Shown here in pieces: positions 18,471 through 26,808 of a DNA stretch of 64,000 nt (positions are counted from its first letter, which is position 1; each line of letters begins with the position of its first letter). Under the pieces are notes generated by a model. That model had not been told where the DNA came from and did no database searches. It was given only the letters and a program-made list of their open reading frames with translations. A program made the position numbers and the translations under genes. Source of the DNA: Deltaproteobacteria bacterium (lineage in GTDB: Bacteria > Bdellovibrionota_B > Oligoflexia > Oligoflexales > Bog-1112); NCBI GenBank assembly GCA_020635195.1, contig JACKAG010000007.1, forward strand, positions 1 through 64,000, read 5' to 3'.

Positions 18471-18662
18471 TTTTTCAATGGTCATCCTGGTCTGTTCAAG
18501 CTTCTGCTGCATCCTTCGGATCAGATCATAGCCCTGTTCAACCTTCTGAACCAGATCATCCAGGTCCGTTCCATCACCAGAAAGACCTGAAATAATGGAC
18601 TCAACCTTCCTGAGCATCCCATTAAAGCTATCTGTGTTGTGTATTTCCTCAGTAGTATCCAT
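18423..18662 (-). CDS. xseB: Exodeoxyribonuclease VII small subunit
   Basis: The 79-residue helical protein (GMLRKVESIISGL ... DLVQKVEQGYDLIRRMQQKL) matches the XseB two-helix family. Start ATG 18662 is used because AAGGAG at the end of xseA lies 10 bases upstream; longer in-frame forms would run into xseA. XseB binds the XseA coiled-coil arms in the ExoVII complex, which degrades single-stranded DNA to oligonucleotides. The gene is directly downstream of xseA and co-translated with it. Confidence 0.88.
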   Translation of the reverse strand: MDTTEEIHNTDSFNGMLRKVESIISGLSGDGTDLDDLVQKVEQGYDLIRRMQQKLEQTRMTIEKLQPGPEVPTTEEAEN

Positions 18663-18666
18663 TCCC

Positions 18667-20367
18667 TCATAACTCCTTCTGAATATGATCCTGATTCTTC
18701 TGATCATCCTGTGTAACTGCTGCCAGACGGACCCATCCATCCAGAAATCTGGCCTGAACAACTGCCGACTGCCGGACAGCTTCTGCTGAGAGACAGGCTT
18801 TTCCGCTCTCAGGGTCCTGAAGCCTGGTCCAGCCCTTTTTCATCCACGGAGAGGGATCGTGAGCAACCAGATGGTTCCTGACACAGTCAAGAGACCTCTC
18901 CCTCTCTCTGAGCACACGCTCTGCTTCACCCTGCATATTTTGCTTCAGATGAGAGAGCTTCTGCTCTGTCCGACCCAACATTCCGGAAAAGGCACCTTCC
19001 ATCCGGAAGCGAAATCCCATCAGTTCTTTATCATATCGTCTCAGAATATGATCTCCGGCCCCCCTGAGTCTCTCCTGATGCTGACGTATCCGCAGCTCAC
19101 CATAGCGGATGCCTGCCCCCGCCAGCTGCCTGAGCTGCGTGAGATATCCTGCAAGCACAGAGGATGCAGATTCCATCGTTTCTGCCGTCCTGCGCTCCAG
19201 GCGATGAAGGCTTTCATTCAGAAAATTACGGATATCCTGCAACCTTAGCAGAAGGAAGTCAGCCGCAGCAGTTGGCGTTTTCTGCCTCATAAAACAGATT
19301 TCTTCCAGAACACAGCGGTCATCATGATGGCCGATGGCTGCCAGAACCGGAACCCGGAGGCTGGCAAGCTTGAGAGCAAGGCTTCGGTCATCAAACCAAC
19401 GCAGATCTGCTGCACTTCCTCCACCACGGGTGATCACAATCAGATCACAGTTCTGTGCCACCAGAGTGTCCATAGCCCGGCTGACAGATCCCGGGGTTTT
19501 TTCTCCCTGCATATAGCAGGAAATGAAAAGCAGCTGCCCCGGAAAGCCACCGGACTCCAGCTGGTGGACGAAGTCACTGTAAGCTCTTGAATTTTCTGCA
19601 CTGATAAGTCCGATTTTCAGAGGAAGAGGCGGCATCTGGCAGGATTTATTGGCAACATCCAGCCCACGACTACGCAGTTCTTTCATCAGGCGTTCCCGCG
19701 CCAGAGCAAGGGCACCCTTTGTAAAGTCGGGGTCTATATTCAGTATATTCAGGCTGAGGCTACCCCGCCCCTCATAAAAGCGCACCTGACAAAAAGCCCT
19801 GACTTTCAGACCATCCTGAAAAGAGGAACGAAAAGAGTCTTTCCCTCCGTTTTTTTTCTCGATCATCCGGAGCTGATCTTTCCACAGGGTGCAGCGCACT
19901 GTCACAGTCCCCTGTCCTCTGGTCTGCGGAGCCTCTTCGGCAAGATCAAGAAACAGATGTCCGGAGCGTTCCTGTAAATTCTGGATCTCACCTACGACCC
20001 AGACAGGCTCCGGAAAACCAGCTTCGATCAGCTGACCGGCGCGTGACAAAAGAGCCTGCACACTCAGATCAGAACCATGCTCTGACAGAACCGGACTCGC
20101 ATCTACGGGAGCTGTTTTCTTTTGATCAAGCTCCTCTGCAAACCCTTCCGCCTGAGCAGACACGGCTTCCGGATCAGGTCCACCTCCGGCTTCCCTGCAC
20201 AAAAGATCAATGGCTTCAAGGCGTTGTCTTGAAACCGGCAGGACCCATTCTTTCTTCTCCCCCAGAAAACGGCCTCCAAGCGACTTGATGCTGGCCCGAT
20301 GGGGGTAAGTCTGTCCATGAACAAAAATCATCCGATCATGAAGGCGGTAGAAAACAGACAAAATCAC
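18667..20367 (-). CDS. xseA: Exodeoxyribonuclease VII large subunit with extra N-terminal domain
   Basis: Residues about 120-220 form the OB-fold DNA-binding domain (VWVVGEIQNL ... VRCTLW). The catalytic domain carries VITRGGGSAADLRWF and AAIGHHDD, then the long coiled-coil arms and a C-terminal segment. The protein has an N-terminal extension of about 100 residues absent from E. coli XseA. Its first 60 residues (MIFVHGQTYPHR ... SLGGRFLGEKKEWVLP) resemble a small helicase-associated module, followed by a Glu/Ala-rich linker. ExoVII acts in mismatch repair and single-strand DNA turnover. xseB follows immediately. Confidence 0.92.
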   Translation of the reverse strand: MILSVFYRLHDRMIFVHGQTYPHRASIKSLGGRFLGEKKEWVLPVSRQRLEAIDLLCREAGGGPDPEAVSAQAEGFAEELDQKKTAPVDASPVLSEHGSDLSVQALLSRAGQLIEAGFPEPVWVVGEIQNLQERSGHLFLDLAEEAPQTRGQGTVTVRCTLWKDQLRMIEKKNGGKDSFRSSFQDGLKVRAFCQVRFYEGRGSLSLNILNIDPDFTKGALALARERLMKELRSRGLDVANKSCQMPPLPLKIGLISAENSRAYSDFVHQLESGGFPGQLLFISCYMQGEKTPGSVSRAMDTLVAQNCDLIVITRGGGSAADLRWFDDRSLALKLASLRVPVLAAIGHHDDRCVLEEICFMRQKTPTAAADFLLLRLQDIRNFLNESLHRLERRTAETMESASSVLAGYLTQLRQLAGAGIRYGELRIRQHQERLRGAGDHILRRYDKELMGFRFRMEGAFSGMLGRTEQKLSHLKQNMQGEAERVLRERERSLDCVRNHLVAHDPSPWMKKGWTRLQDPESGKACLSAEAVRQSAVVQARFLDGWVRLAAVTQDDQKNQDHIQKEL

Positions 20368-20527
20368 ATACCTTTATGCTCACCGCTTAAAATGCATCTC
20401 AACCCAAGCCTGACTGGCCTGCTTTATAAATCTGTATTATAACGAATAGTGGATCGTTCCCAGACGGGATTTTTAACGGCCCGAAACAAATCAGAAAGAA
20501 TCAGCCAGAGCCAACGAGGTCTCAAAG

Positions 20528-22036
20528 ATGGTCGCGGGGACAACAGAAGATCAGGCAAATGGAAGCAGGGAATATTATATTGATTCTCTGCGCAAGGAGT
20601 TGCTCTACCTGATTGAAAGAGAGCTGACGCCACTTGCTATGAAATACCAGTACAGTGAGGTTCCGCTGGAGTCCAGAGTCCGCTGGAAACCACTGGTCCT
20701 GGTTCTTGGCAATTACTCATCCGGAAAATCAACACTGATCAATGAATTCCTTGGAACAAAGATTCAGCTGACAGGACAGGCTCCGACAGATGACTGCTTT
20801 ACCGTCATCACAGCAGGGGATGACGACGCACAAAATCTCGCAGAAGAAGAGGACTCAGCCGCTGAAGTCCGGGAAAGAGATGGCCGGGTTCTGCTTCATG
20901 ATGATCAGTATCCCTTTGGCATTCTGAAAAAATACGGAGAGAGGCTTAGTTCCCACTTTCGCCTGAAGCAGATCAAAGGAGTTCCGGCACTTAAAAGTCT
21001 GGCGATTATCGACACCCCTGGCATGCTGGACTCGGTGACCGAAAAAGACCGTGGGTATAACTACCAGGAAGTAATCGGAGATCTGGCACAGATCGCAGAC
21101 CTTGTGCTGATCCTCTTCGATCCTCATAAAGCCGGAACGGTTCGTGAATCCTATGCAAGTCTGAGAGAAACCTTGCCTTCAAAGTCGTTTGAAGATCGTC
21201 TCGTCTTTATTCTGAACCGGGTGGATGAATGCGGAAACATCGAAGATCTTCTTCGGGTATACGGAACACTATGCTGGAATCTTTCCCAGATGACCGGGCG
21301 CAAAGATATTCCCCGCATCCTTCTGACATATGCTCATAAGAAAACATCGGACTCTCACAAACCTTTTCTTGACCTGCTGGACAATCAGAGATCTGACCTG
21401 CAGAACCTGATCCTGAATGCACCGCGTAAACGTCTCGATCATCTGGCAAGTTTTGTGGAGCATCATAGCGGCAGGCTTCTTCACATGCTTGATACCATGA
21501 TTGAATTCAGCCGAAGCCTATCCGGATACAGATTCCGGCTGACCCTTCCCGGTCTGCTGCTTTCTATCCTGGCTGGAGTTCTCACTGGCATCTGGCTGGA
21601 TCTGACCAGTAAGCCCGGTGAAATCAGCGATGAGATGTCTGTAATCTGGGGGGTTCTGGTCATTATCATCAGCTATACTCTATGGAATCTGAATCTTAAT
21701 TATCTGTGCAGACGTTTTTTTCAGAAGAAGCTGAATCAGCTGGAAGAATTTGGGAACCTTTCGTCTCAGCAGCAAAAAGACAGCTGGAATTATATTGCTG
21801 ATCCGCTCAGACGCTACCTGTCGATGGAAAAAAAGCCCCCCAGTTTATCACAGCTAAAAAAACAAAGGGAGCTGGTCCGTAGAATTTACGTAAAAGGAGC
21901 ACAGGAAATCAGAAGTGCCATCAACGAGCTGAGTACATTACAGGAGTTTCAAAATCCTGTTCTGAAATCAACAAAAGCTCAAAATCCTCAGAAAACAGCA
22001 GATCCGGGACATATTCCGGACTCACTCCCTAACTGA
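20528..22036 (+). CDS. Dynamin/EHD-like GTPase with C-terminal membrane hairpin
   Basis: The G domain holds all motifs: G1 GNYSSGKST (61-69), G2 APTDD (85-89), G3 DTPG (162-165) and G4 NRVD (230-233). The APTDD switch and spacing resemble EHD/dynamin-superfamily proteins rather than Era/EngA. A helical region leads to two hydrophobic helices (about 340-358 and 370-388), then a basic helical tail. It probably binds or remodels the inner membrane using GTP. It is divergent from xseA across 160 bases. Confidence 0.82.
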   Translation: MVAGTTEDQANGSREYYIDSLRKELLYLIERELTPLAMKYQYSEVPLESRVRWKPLVLVLGNYSSGKSTLINEFLGTKIQLTGQAPTDDCFTVITAGDDDAQNLAEEEDSAAEVRERDGRVLLHDDQYPFGILKKYGERLSSHFRLKQIKGVPALKSLAIIDTPGMLDSVTEKDRGYNYQEVIGDLAQIADLVLILFDPHKAGTVRESYASLRETLPSKSFEDRLVFILNRVDECGNIEDLLRVYGTLCWNLSQMTGRKDIPRILLTYAHKKTSDSHKPFLDLLDNQRSDLQNLILNAPRKRLDHLASFVEHHSGRLLHMLDTMIEFSRSLSGYRFRLTLPGLLLSILAGVLTGIWLDLTSKPGEISDEMSVIWGVLVIIISYTLWNLNLNYLCRRFFQKKLNQLEEFGNLSSQQQKDSWNYIADPLRRYLSMEKKPPSLSQLKKQRELVRRIYVKGAQEIRSAINELSTLQEFQNPVLKSTKAQNPQKTADPGHIPDSLPN

Positions 22037-22097
22037 AGACAAAGAACTTTACATCAGAGCCTCTCTCATACACCCTTTCTGTCTGAGCAGAATAGGC

Positions 22098-22706
22098 TCA
22101 GGACCTGCTAATCTGTACCACTATTTCAACAGTTACATCAGCCCCAGACTGAGCAAGAACTTCCATAACCTCTTGGTGTCTGTTCTGCTTTGCGGCACTG
22201 AAGGGAGTCAGGCGCAAATTACAAGTGTGATTCACATTAGCCCCGGGCTTGATGAGGAGCTCCACAACAGCCTTGTGCCCACACATAGCAGCATGCTGGA
22301 GGGGAGTTATTTTATTTTTATCAGGATGATCCACCACAGCCCCAGCGTCAATGAGATCTTGTACAACTTCTTTGTGACCATTTAGAGCAGCATAATAAAG
22401 GGGATAGCGGTCATTCTCATCAGGACAGTCCACATGGGCTCCGTTCTGAAGAAGAACGGCCACAACATCTCTGTACCCAAACTCCGCTGCCAAATGGAGA
22501 GGGGTTTTTCTGAGAATCGTCTCAGGCTGATTCACATTTGCTCCAGCCTGAAGAAGCATCTCCAGCGCCTTCAGCTGACCATATTGTGCAGCACTGACGA
22601 GAGGTGTGTCCCCCTCTGTGACGGTAACGCAAGGTGTATCCCCCTCTGTACCCATAGCCAGATTGGCACTGAAGAATATAAGCGATACTACGAATAACAC
22701 TCTCAT
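22098..22706 (-). CDS. Exported ankyrin-repeat protein
   Basis: A signal peptide (MRVLFVVSLIFFSANLAMG) is followed by about five ankyrin repeats, recognisable as TPLHLAAEFGYRDVVAVLLQNGA and TPLQHAAMCGHKAVVELL. Length is 202 residues. Ankyrin repeats mediate protein binding; export suggests a periplasmic or secreted target. The leader AAAGGATCACA before the ATG is nearly the same as that of the ankyrin gene at 52808-53716, so the two are likely recent paralogues. Confidence 0.85.
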   Translation of the reverse strand: MRVLFVVSLIFFSANLAMGTEGDTPCVTVTEGDTPLVSAAQYGQLKALEMLLQAGANVNQPETILRKTPLHLAAEFGYRDVVAVLLQNGAHVDCPDENDRYPLYYAALNGHKEVVQDLIDAGAVVDHPDKNKITPLQHAAMCGHKAVVELLIKPGANVNHTCNLRLTPFSAAKQNRHQEVMEVLAQSGADVTVEIVVQISRS

Positions 22707-22884
22707 ATTGTGATCCTTTTCCTGATTGTTTGATTATGTCAGCATAAAATGCTGTATGCACAATGCTCATGGAAATATCAAAAGTCAAGAAAAGTCTTAA
22801 TAACGCCTGAAATTCCAATCTATTCTTTAAGAAAGACCTCTTCAACACCACAAAGCAATCAACTGATTTTACAAATATAGCAAT

Positions 22885-23067
22885 CTGGCTCAGCAGTATG
22901 CTCTCTCGAATACGATCGATGGAACCATCATTGGTTGTGGAATCGCCGTCACCGCCTACGCAGGAATATCACTCTATAAATACCTGACAAAGCAGATGTC
23001 AGAACATCGTGCTTCTTCTGAAAAAGAACACCGCCGGGCAGAGCAGATGACAGACAAGGACAAATAA
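22885..23067 (+). pseudogene. Remnant or start-less small membrane-protein ORF
   Basis: A frame from about 22864 to TAA 23065-23067 encodes a protein-like 60-residue C-terminus. It has one membrane segment (TIIGCGIAVTAYAGISLY) and a charged tail (KEHRRAEQMTDKDK). No ATG, GTG or TTG precedes the hydrophobic part in frame, and an upstream TGA closes it at about 22864. CTG 22885 is the only candidate start. It looks like a truncated gene or one with an unusual start. The gap 22707-23182 otherwise holds short hairpins (22740-22754; 23099-23122). Confidence 0.35.
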
Positions 23068-23182
23068 ATCCAGGCCTGTCGACCTCTCAATCAGACCTGG
23101 CATGACTGACAAAAATCATGCCATAATAGCCTCATCGCACACTTCAGCGACTGCAAAAAACAAAAAACTATAGGTGGAGTTT

Positions 23183-24406
23183 ATGCTGTTAAATGCTGCA
23201 ATTGTGACAACAGCTCTGGGAATCTCCGCAGTTCTTTTTCATAAAAGGATAAGAAAAAACGAAACCTGGCAGGCCACAGTAACACCCCTCGCTTCCATCA
23301 TCGGAAGTGGCTTTTTAGTTGTGGTTCCTCTTCTTGGACATCTTATGGGCGTATATGCTCCCATCGGAATGGCCACTGTCCTGATTTTAGCCTATCTGGT
23401 TGGATCTGCCATTCGCTTTAATATCGTTCATGCAGAGGCACTGACATACAACAGTGAAAGTAGCCTGCTGAAACAACTGGAGAGACTCTCCTCCATGCTC
23501 CTTGCAATTGCATATTTCGTTTCAGTGGCATTTTATCTTAAGCTTCTTTCCTCTTTCCTCCTCGAACCAATGGGCCTCAAACAGGGTTATAATGAACAGA
23601 TTCTGACCACGATGATTCTCCTTTTCATATCAGTAACAGGATGGATCAGGGGCCTCAAAATGCTGGAGGTTCTTGAAAAATACTCTGTCTCGGTGAAGCT
23701 GGCCATCATAGGCTCCCTCCTGACAGGATGGGCATACTTTGATTTTGAGCTGCTTCGGAACGGATATGAGATAAAAGCAGGAAAGGGCGCTGGAGAGTTC
23801 TGGGACACCCTCAGAATCATTGCCGGATCGTTACTGGTCGTGCAGGGTTTTGAAACCTCTCGTTATCTCGGAAATCACTACTCTCCTGAAAAAAGAGTTT
23901 TTTCAATGAAGTCCGCCCAGTTGATCTCATCTGTGATCTATCTCGCTTTTATCATCGTATGTATTCCGTCATTCAGAACTCTGTCAGGAGAAATCAAAGA
24001 AACAGAGATTATCAGGCTTTCAGGAGATGTCGCATCTGTTTTGCCTTTTCTCCTGATTGTTGCAGCTGTGATGAGCCAGTTCAGCGCTTCTGTTGCTGAC
24101 ACCATCGGCGCGGGTGAGCTGATCAACTATCATGTGAAAGGGCGTCTGTCTTTGCCTTCAGGATTCACTTATCTTATTGTCGGCGCTGTCGGTATTTTTC
24201 TTGTATGGACAACGAATATTTTTGAAGTTATTTCAATTGCATCCCGGTGCTTTGCACTTTACTATCTTTCACAAGTTTTAATCTCAAATCTTGTCAATCT
24301 GAGAGTATCAGAAGGCAGAAAAAAAATCTTGCTGTCCGTTTATTTTTCGATAGTTTCCCTGATACTGATATTTGTCGTGCTCTTTGCAAAACCGATCGAG
24401 TCATGA
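23183..24406 (+). CDS. Multi-pass permease, APC-like
   Basis: About 11 hydrophobic helices span the 407-residue product. Start ATG 23183 is preferred over GTG 23174 because AGGTGGAG lies directly before it. The early glycine motif (ASIIGSGFLVVVPLLG) and overall layout resemble APC-superfamily amino-acid or Mn/Fe (NRAMP-related) transporters. I cannot name the substrate. It is 80 bases upstream of the YggU-like gene. Confidence 0.65.
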   Translation: MLLNAAIVTTALGISAVLFHKRIRKNETWQATVTPLASIIGSGFLVVVPLLGHLMGVYAPIGMATVLILAYLVGSAIRFNIVHAEALTYNSESSLLKQLERLSSMLLAIAYFVSVAFYLKLLSSFLLEPMGLKQGYNEQILTTMILLFISVTGWIRGLKMLEVLEKYSVSVKLAIIGSLLTGWAYFDFELLRNGYEIKAGKGAGEFWDTLRIIAGSLLVVQGFETSRYLGNHYSPEKRVFSMKSAQLISSVIYLAFIIVCIPSFRTLSGEIKETEIIRLSGDVASVLPFLLIVAAVMSQFSASVADTIGAGELINYHVKGRLSLPSGFTYLIVGAVGIFLVWTTNIFEVISIASRCFALYYLSQVLISNLVNLRVSEGRKKILLSVYFSIVSLILIFVVLFAKPIES

Positions 24407-24488
24407 TAGTGAAAACTGAAAAAACTGAAGGAATCAGAAAGTCATAAACCTTCTGACTGAAGACCCTCTGTTCAACTGGTATTAATTT

Positions 24489-24797
24489 ATGGTTCAAAAA
24501 CAACATCCATGGCTGACGACTTATGAAAATAGTTTTATCCTCGATGTCTTCGCTCAGCCTCAGGCAAAACACTCGGAAATACGTGGTGTTTATGGTGATC
24601 GTCTCCGCATTGCGGTAGCAGCAAAGGCTCACAAAGGAGCCGCAAACAAAGAACTTATAAGATTCTTATCCGATTTATTAAGGATTAAACAGTCCGATGT
24701 GGAAATCCTCAAAGGAGATCTGGGGCGCAAAAAGAGAGTCCGGATAGACAGCCCCTGGTCCTCAAACATCTGCAACATCCTCACAAAAAGCACATAA
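24489..24797 (+). CDS. DUF167/YggU family protein
   Basis: The 102-residue product contains the family core VFAQPQAKHSEIRGVYGDRLRIAVAAKAHKGAANKELIRFL and a closing basic strand (GDLGRKKRVRI). The quoted run is given here only as its key parts: AxPxAKxxEI, GDRLRI, and KGxANKELI. Family members are small cytosolic proteins of unknown function. No strong ribosome binding site is seen before ATG 24489. Confidence 0.85.
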   Translation: MVQKQHPWLTTYENSFILDVFAQPQAKHSEIRGVYGDRLRIAVAAKAHKGAANKELIRFLSDLLRIKQSDVEILKGDLGRKKRVRIDSPWSSNICNILTKST

Positions 24798-24859
24798 TTT
24801 GTTCCATCCAGAGCATAAAATGCTGCTGCATAACATGATCTTTAAAAACGCAGAGAAAA

Positions 24860-25354
24860 TCAGAAAGTTCCCTTGTTCATAAGATGGCGAGGAGCCTCAT
24901 CAACAATCATCCCGACAAGCTTGAAGCTGAAAAATGCGCTAATCGACCAGAGAGCAATATTAATCAGCTCGTTCATAAATAAGCCACCCATATACATGCC
25001 TGAACCAGCAATAAAAATCATGCAAACCTGAGCAAGACTATAATGCCGGATGATCTTCCGGAACAAAACACCGGAAGATAAAAGCCTCAGGAAAAGCACC
25101 GGAACAACAGAAAAAATACTTCCACACAGGATGGCACACTGAGCAGCTCCCATATGAGCATGCATGGCATGATTCCAGCCTTTAGCTATCGCGCTGAAAC
25201 CAATCCCGAACTGCCCACAAACAAACATCGACAGCAATCCACCAACAAAAAGAGCGGTTGCAACCCGCCAGACGACATCGAACACACCTGGATTCAGATC
25301 TTTTGTGACGTAATGATAAATAACAGCTGACGTTTTTTTGCTGACCTCCGCCAT
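24860..25354 (-). CDS. Cys/His-containing membrane protein; candidate sensor or anti-sigma
   Basis: Start ATG 25354 follows AAAGGGG; an upstream ATG at 25384 is less well placed. The 164-residue product has four to five hydrophobic helices. A cluster of possible metal ligands lies between the first two (CGQFGIG, WNHAMHAHMG, QCAILCG). A promoter-like motif in front of it, TGTCACAAAA-N14-GTAT, is shared with the divergent copper-pump operon and the DUF3347 gene. This links it to the nearby ECF sigma factor. NrsF-type (DUF1109) anti-sigma factors are also small Cys-containing membrane proteins, but I cannot confirm that family. The role is inferred from context. Confidence 0.6.
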   Translation of the reverse strand: MAEVSKKTSAVIYHYVTKDLNPGVFDVVWRVATALFVGGLLSMFVCGQFGIGFSAIAKGWNHAMHAHMGAAQCAILCGSIFSVVPVLFLRLLSSGVLFRKIIRHYSLAQVCMIFIAGSGMYMGGLFMNELINIALWSISAFFSFKLVGMIVDEAPRHLMNKGTF

Positions 25355-25392
25355 AATTTTCCCCTTTCTCCGGAGTTGTGACACTCCTCTTA

Positions 25393-25425
25393 CTTATATA
25401 CCTCTGATCCATAGATTTTGTGACA
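25393..25425 (-). promoter_or_regulatory. Putative ECF promoter for the membrane-protein gene
   Basis: On the minus strand, TGTCACAAAA (25425-25416) is followed after 14 bases by GTATATAAG (25401-25393), about 40 bases before the ATG. The same motif with the same spacing occurs at two other promoters around the sigma factor gene. Confidence 0.6.
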
Positions 25426-25446
25426 CAATCAGAAATACTCCTTCCA

Positions 25447-25476
25447 TGTCACAAAACCCATCTGAGAAGAGTATTC
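25447..25476 (+). promoter_or_regulatory. Putative ECF promoter for the copper-pump operon
   Basis: TGTCACAAAA (25447-25456), 14 bases, then GTATTC (25471-25476), about 50 bases before the TolC-like start. With the divergent promoter it forms a perfect 10-bp inverted repeat (25416-25425 and 25447-25456), so the two -35 elements face away from each other. Confidence 0.6.
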
Positions 25477-25524
25477 AACAACAGAGGCTGTATCAGAACG
25501 TTCATCGGATGAACGGAGACTATT

Positions 25525-26799
25525 TTGCTGCTTATATTAATGATGACTATACTTAATATGATCTTAGCGACTTCAGATGCAATAGCTGCCATTCCCGGCG
25601 AACAGGGAATCGGGAAGATCCTGGAGCTGATCAGAAAGCAGAATCATTCCGTCCAGGCAGCAAGTCAGACCCGACTGGCCGACCTGCACGCCGCAGACGG
25701 AACAGGATATTTCCCTGAGCCGGGCATCAGCCTGAATGTTTTCGGCTCTCCCATTGAAACCCGCAATGGTCCACAACGTTTTAACATCGTGCTGAAGCAG
25801 GCGATTCCCTGGCCAGCAGCTCTCAGAGCCGAAGAACAGCTGGCAGACAGCAGCGCCAATGTCAGACAGGAACAGCTTGAGATCCTGTTGCTGGATCTTG
25901 ACTTCAATGCAAAGTCCCTCATCTTTAAGTATGCCGGGCTCTCTGCGAAACGAAAAAACAAAGAAAAGATGATCGCATCCCTGAATCACCTGAGTAAAGT
26001 TGTCTCAGGCCGCCTGAAACTTGCTGCGGCGGGTCAGGCAGAGGTATCCCGTATCAATATTGAAGGAGCTCGCCTCACTCAGGCAGTCCGGACGATCGAT
26101 GCAGACCTGGTAAAAATCATCCACACACTGAAAGCCCTGACAGGCGGGGAGGATATTGTTTCTTTCCTTCCCTCTTCCCCTGATCCGGACTGGGGAGAGA
26201 TCTCAGGCTTTAACGCAGACAAAATTGACGTGTCCTCCCACCCTCTGATCAGACTGGCTCATGCAAAAGTCAGTTCCGCAAATGCCAGGATCGAACAGGC
26301 AAAAGTCCGGCACCTTCCCGGATTCGGAGTCTCTCTTTCCTGGTTTCAGATCGACCCGCCGGATTCTGATATGCTGAGTTCAGATGCAGGCAAAGATGCA
26401 TGGGCAATTGGCGCTTCTGTTTCAGTTCCGATCTGGAACAGAAGATATAACGCGCTGGAGTATAGCCAGATTGCACAACGCTCAGCCGCACAGCAGGAAC
26501 TCAGACAAAGAGAACTGGATCTGAAAAGCAGCATACACAGTATTTACGAAGAATATCGCTCTGCAAAAGACATCTTCATGATATTTCGGAATGATATCCT
26601 CCCTCAGTCAGATCAGGCTCTGCAATCCGATCAGGAATCCTACGCTCAGGGAAATACCCCGTTCGATCGGATGATTGAAAGCTATATCCGTTCCATCCAG
26701 CTTGATGATCAGATCATCGAAAGTCAGATCAGAATGGCCACACTCAAATCTGCACTGGAAAAACTGACAGCAGCCAGACTCACGAACAAAGCCTTATAG
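25525..26799 (+). CDS. TolC-family outer-membrane component of a metal efflux pump
   Basis: Start TTG 25525 has GGAG 6 bases upstream; ATG 25540 is a shorter alternative. A signal peptide (about 1-22) precedes two OEP-type helical repeats (QAIPWPAALRAEEQLADS; SVSVPIWNRRYNALEYSQIAQRSA). The family forms the trimeric outer-membrane channel of RND pumps. The gene begins the cus-like operon; its TAG stop overlaps the AGGAGG of the adaptor gene. It is the CusC/CzcC equivalent, though no lipoprotein Cys is present. Confidence 0.88.
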   Translation: MLLILMMTILNMILATSDAIAAIPGEQGIGKILELIRKQNHSVQAASQTRLADLHAADGTGYFPEPGISLNVFGSPIETRNGPQRFNIVLKQAIPWPAALRAEEQLADSSANVRQEQLEILLLDLDFNAKSLIFKYAGLSAKRKNKEKMIASLNHLSKVVSGRLKLAAAGQAEVSRINIEGARLTQAVRTIDADLVKIIHTLKALTGGEDIVSFLPSSPDPDWGEISGFNADKIDVSSHPLIRLAHAKVSSANARIEQAKVRHLPGFGVSLSWFQIDPPDSDMLSSDAGKDAWAIGASVSVPIWNRRYNALEYSQIAQRSAAQQELRQRELDLKSSIHSIYEEYRSAKDIFMIFRNDILPQSDQALQSDQESYAQGNTPFDRMIESYIRSIQLDDQIIESQIRMATLKSALEKLTAARLTNKAL

Positions 26800-26808
26800 G
26801 AGGTTCTT

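Noticed and set aside
22740..22754. CAGCAT-AAA-ATGCTG palindrome, with look-alikes near 24811 and 33625
   Set aside because: Short AT-rich palindromes of this kind are expected by chance, and the positions share no gene context.
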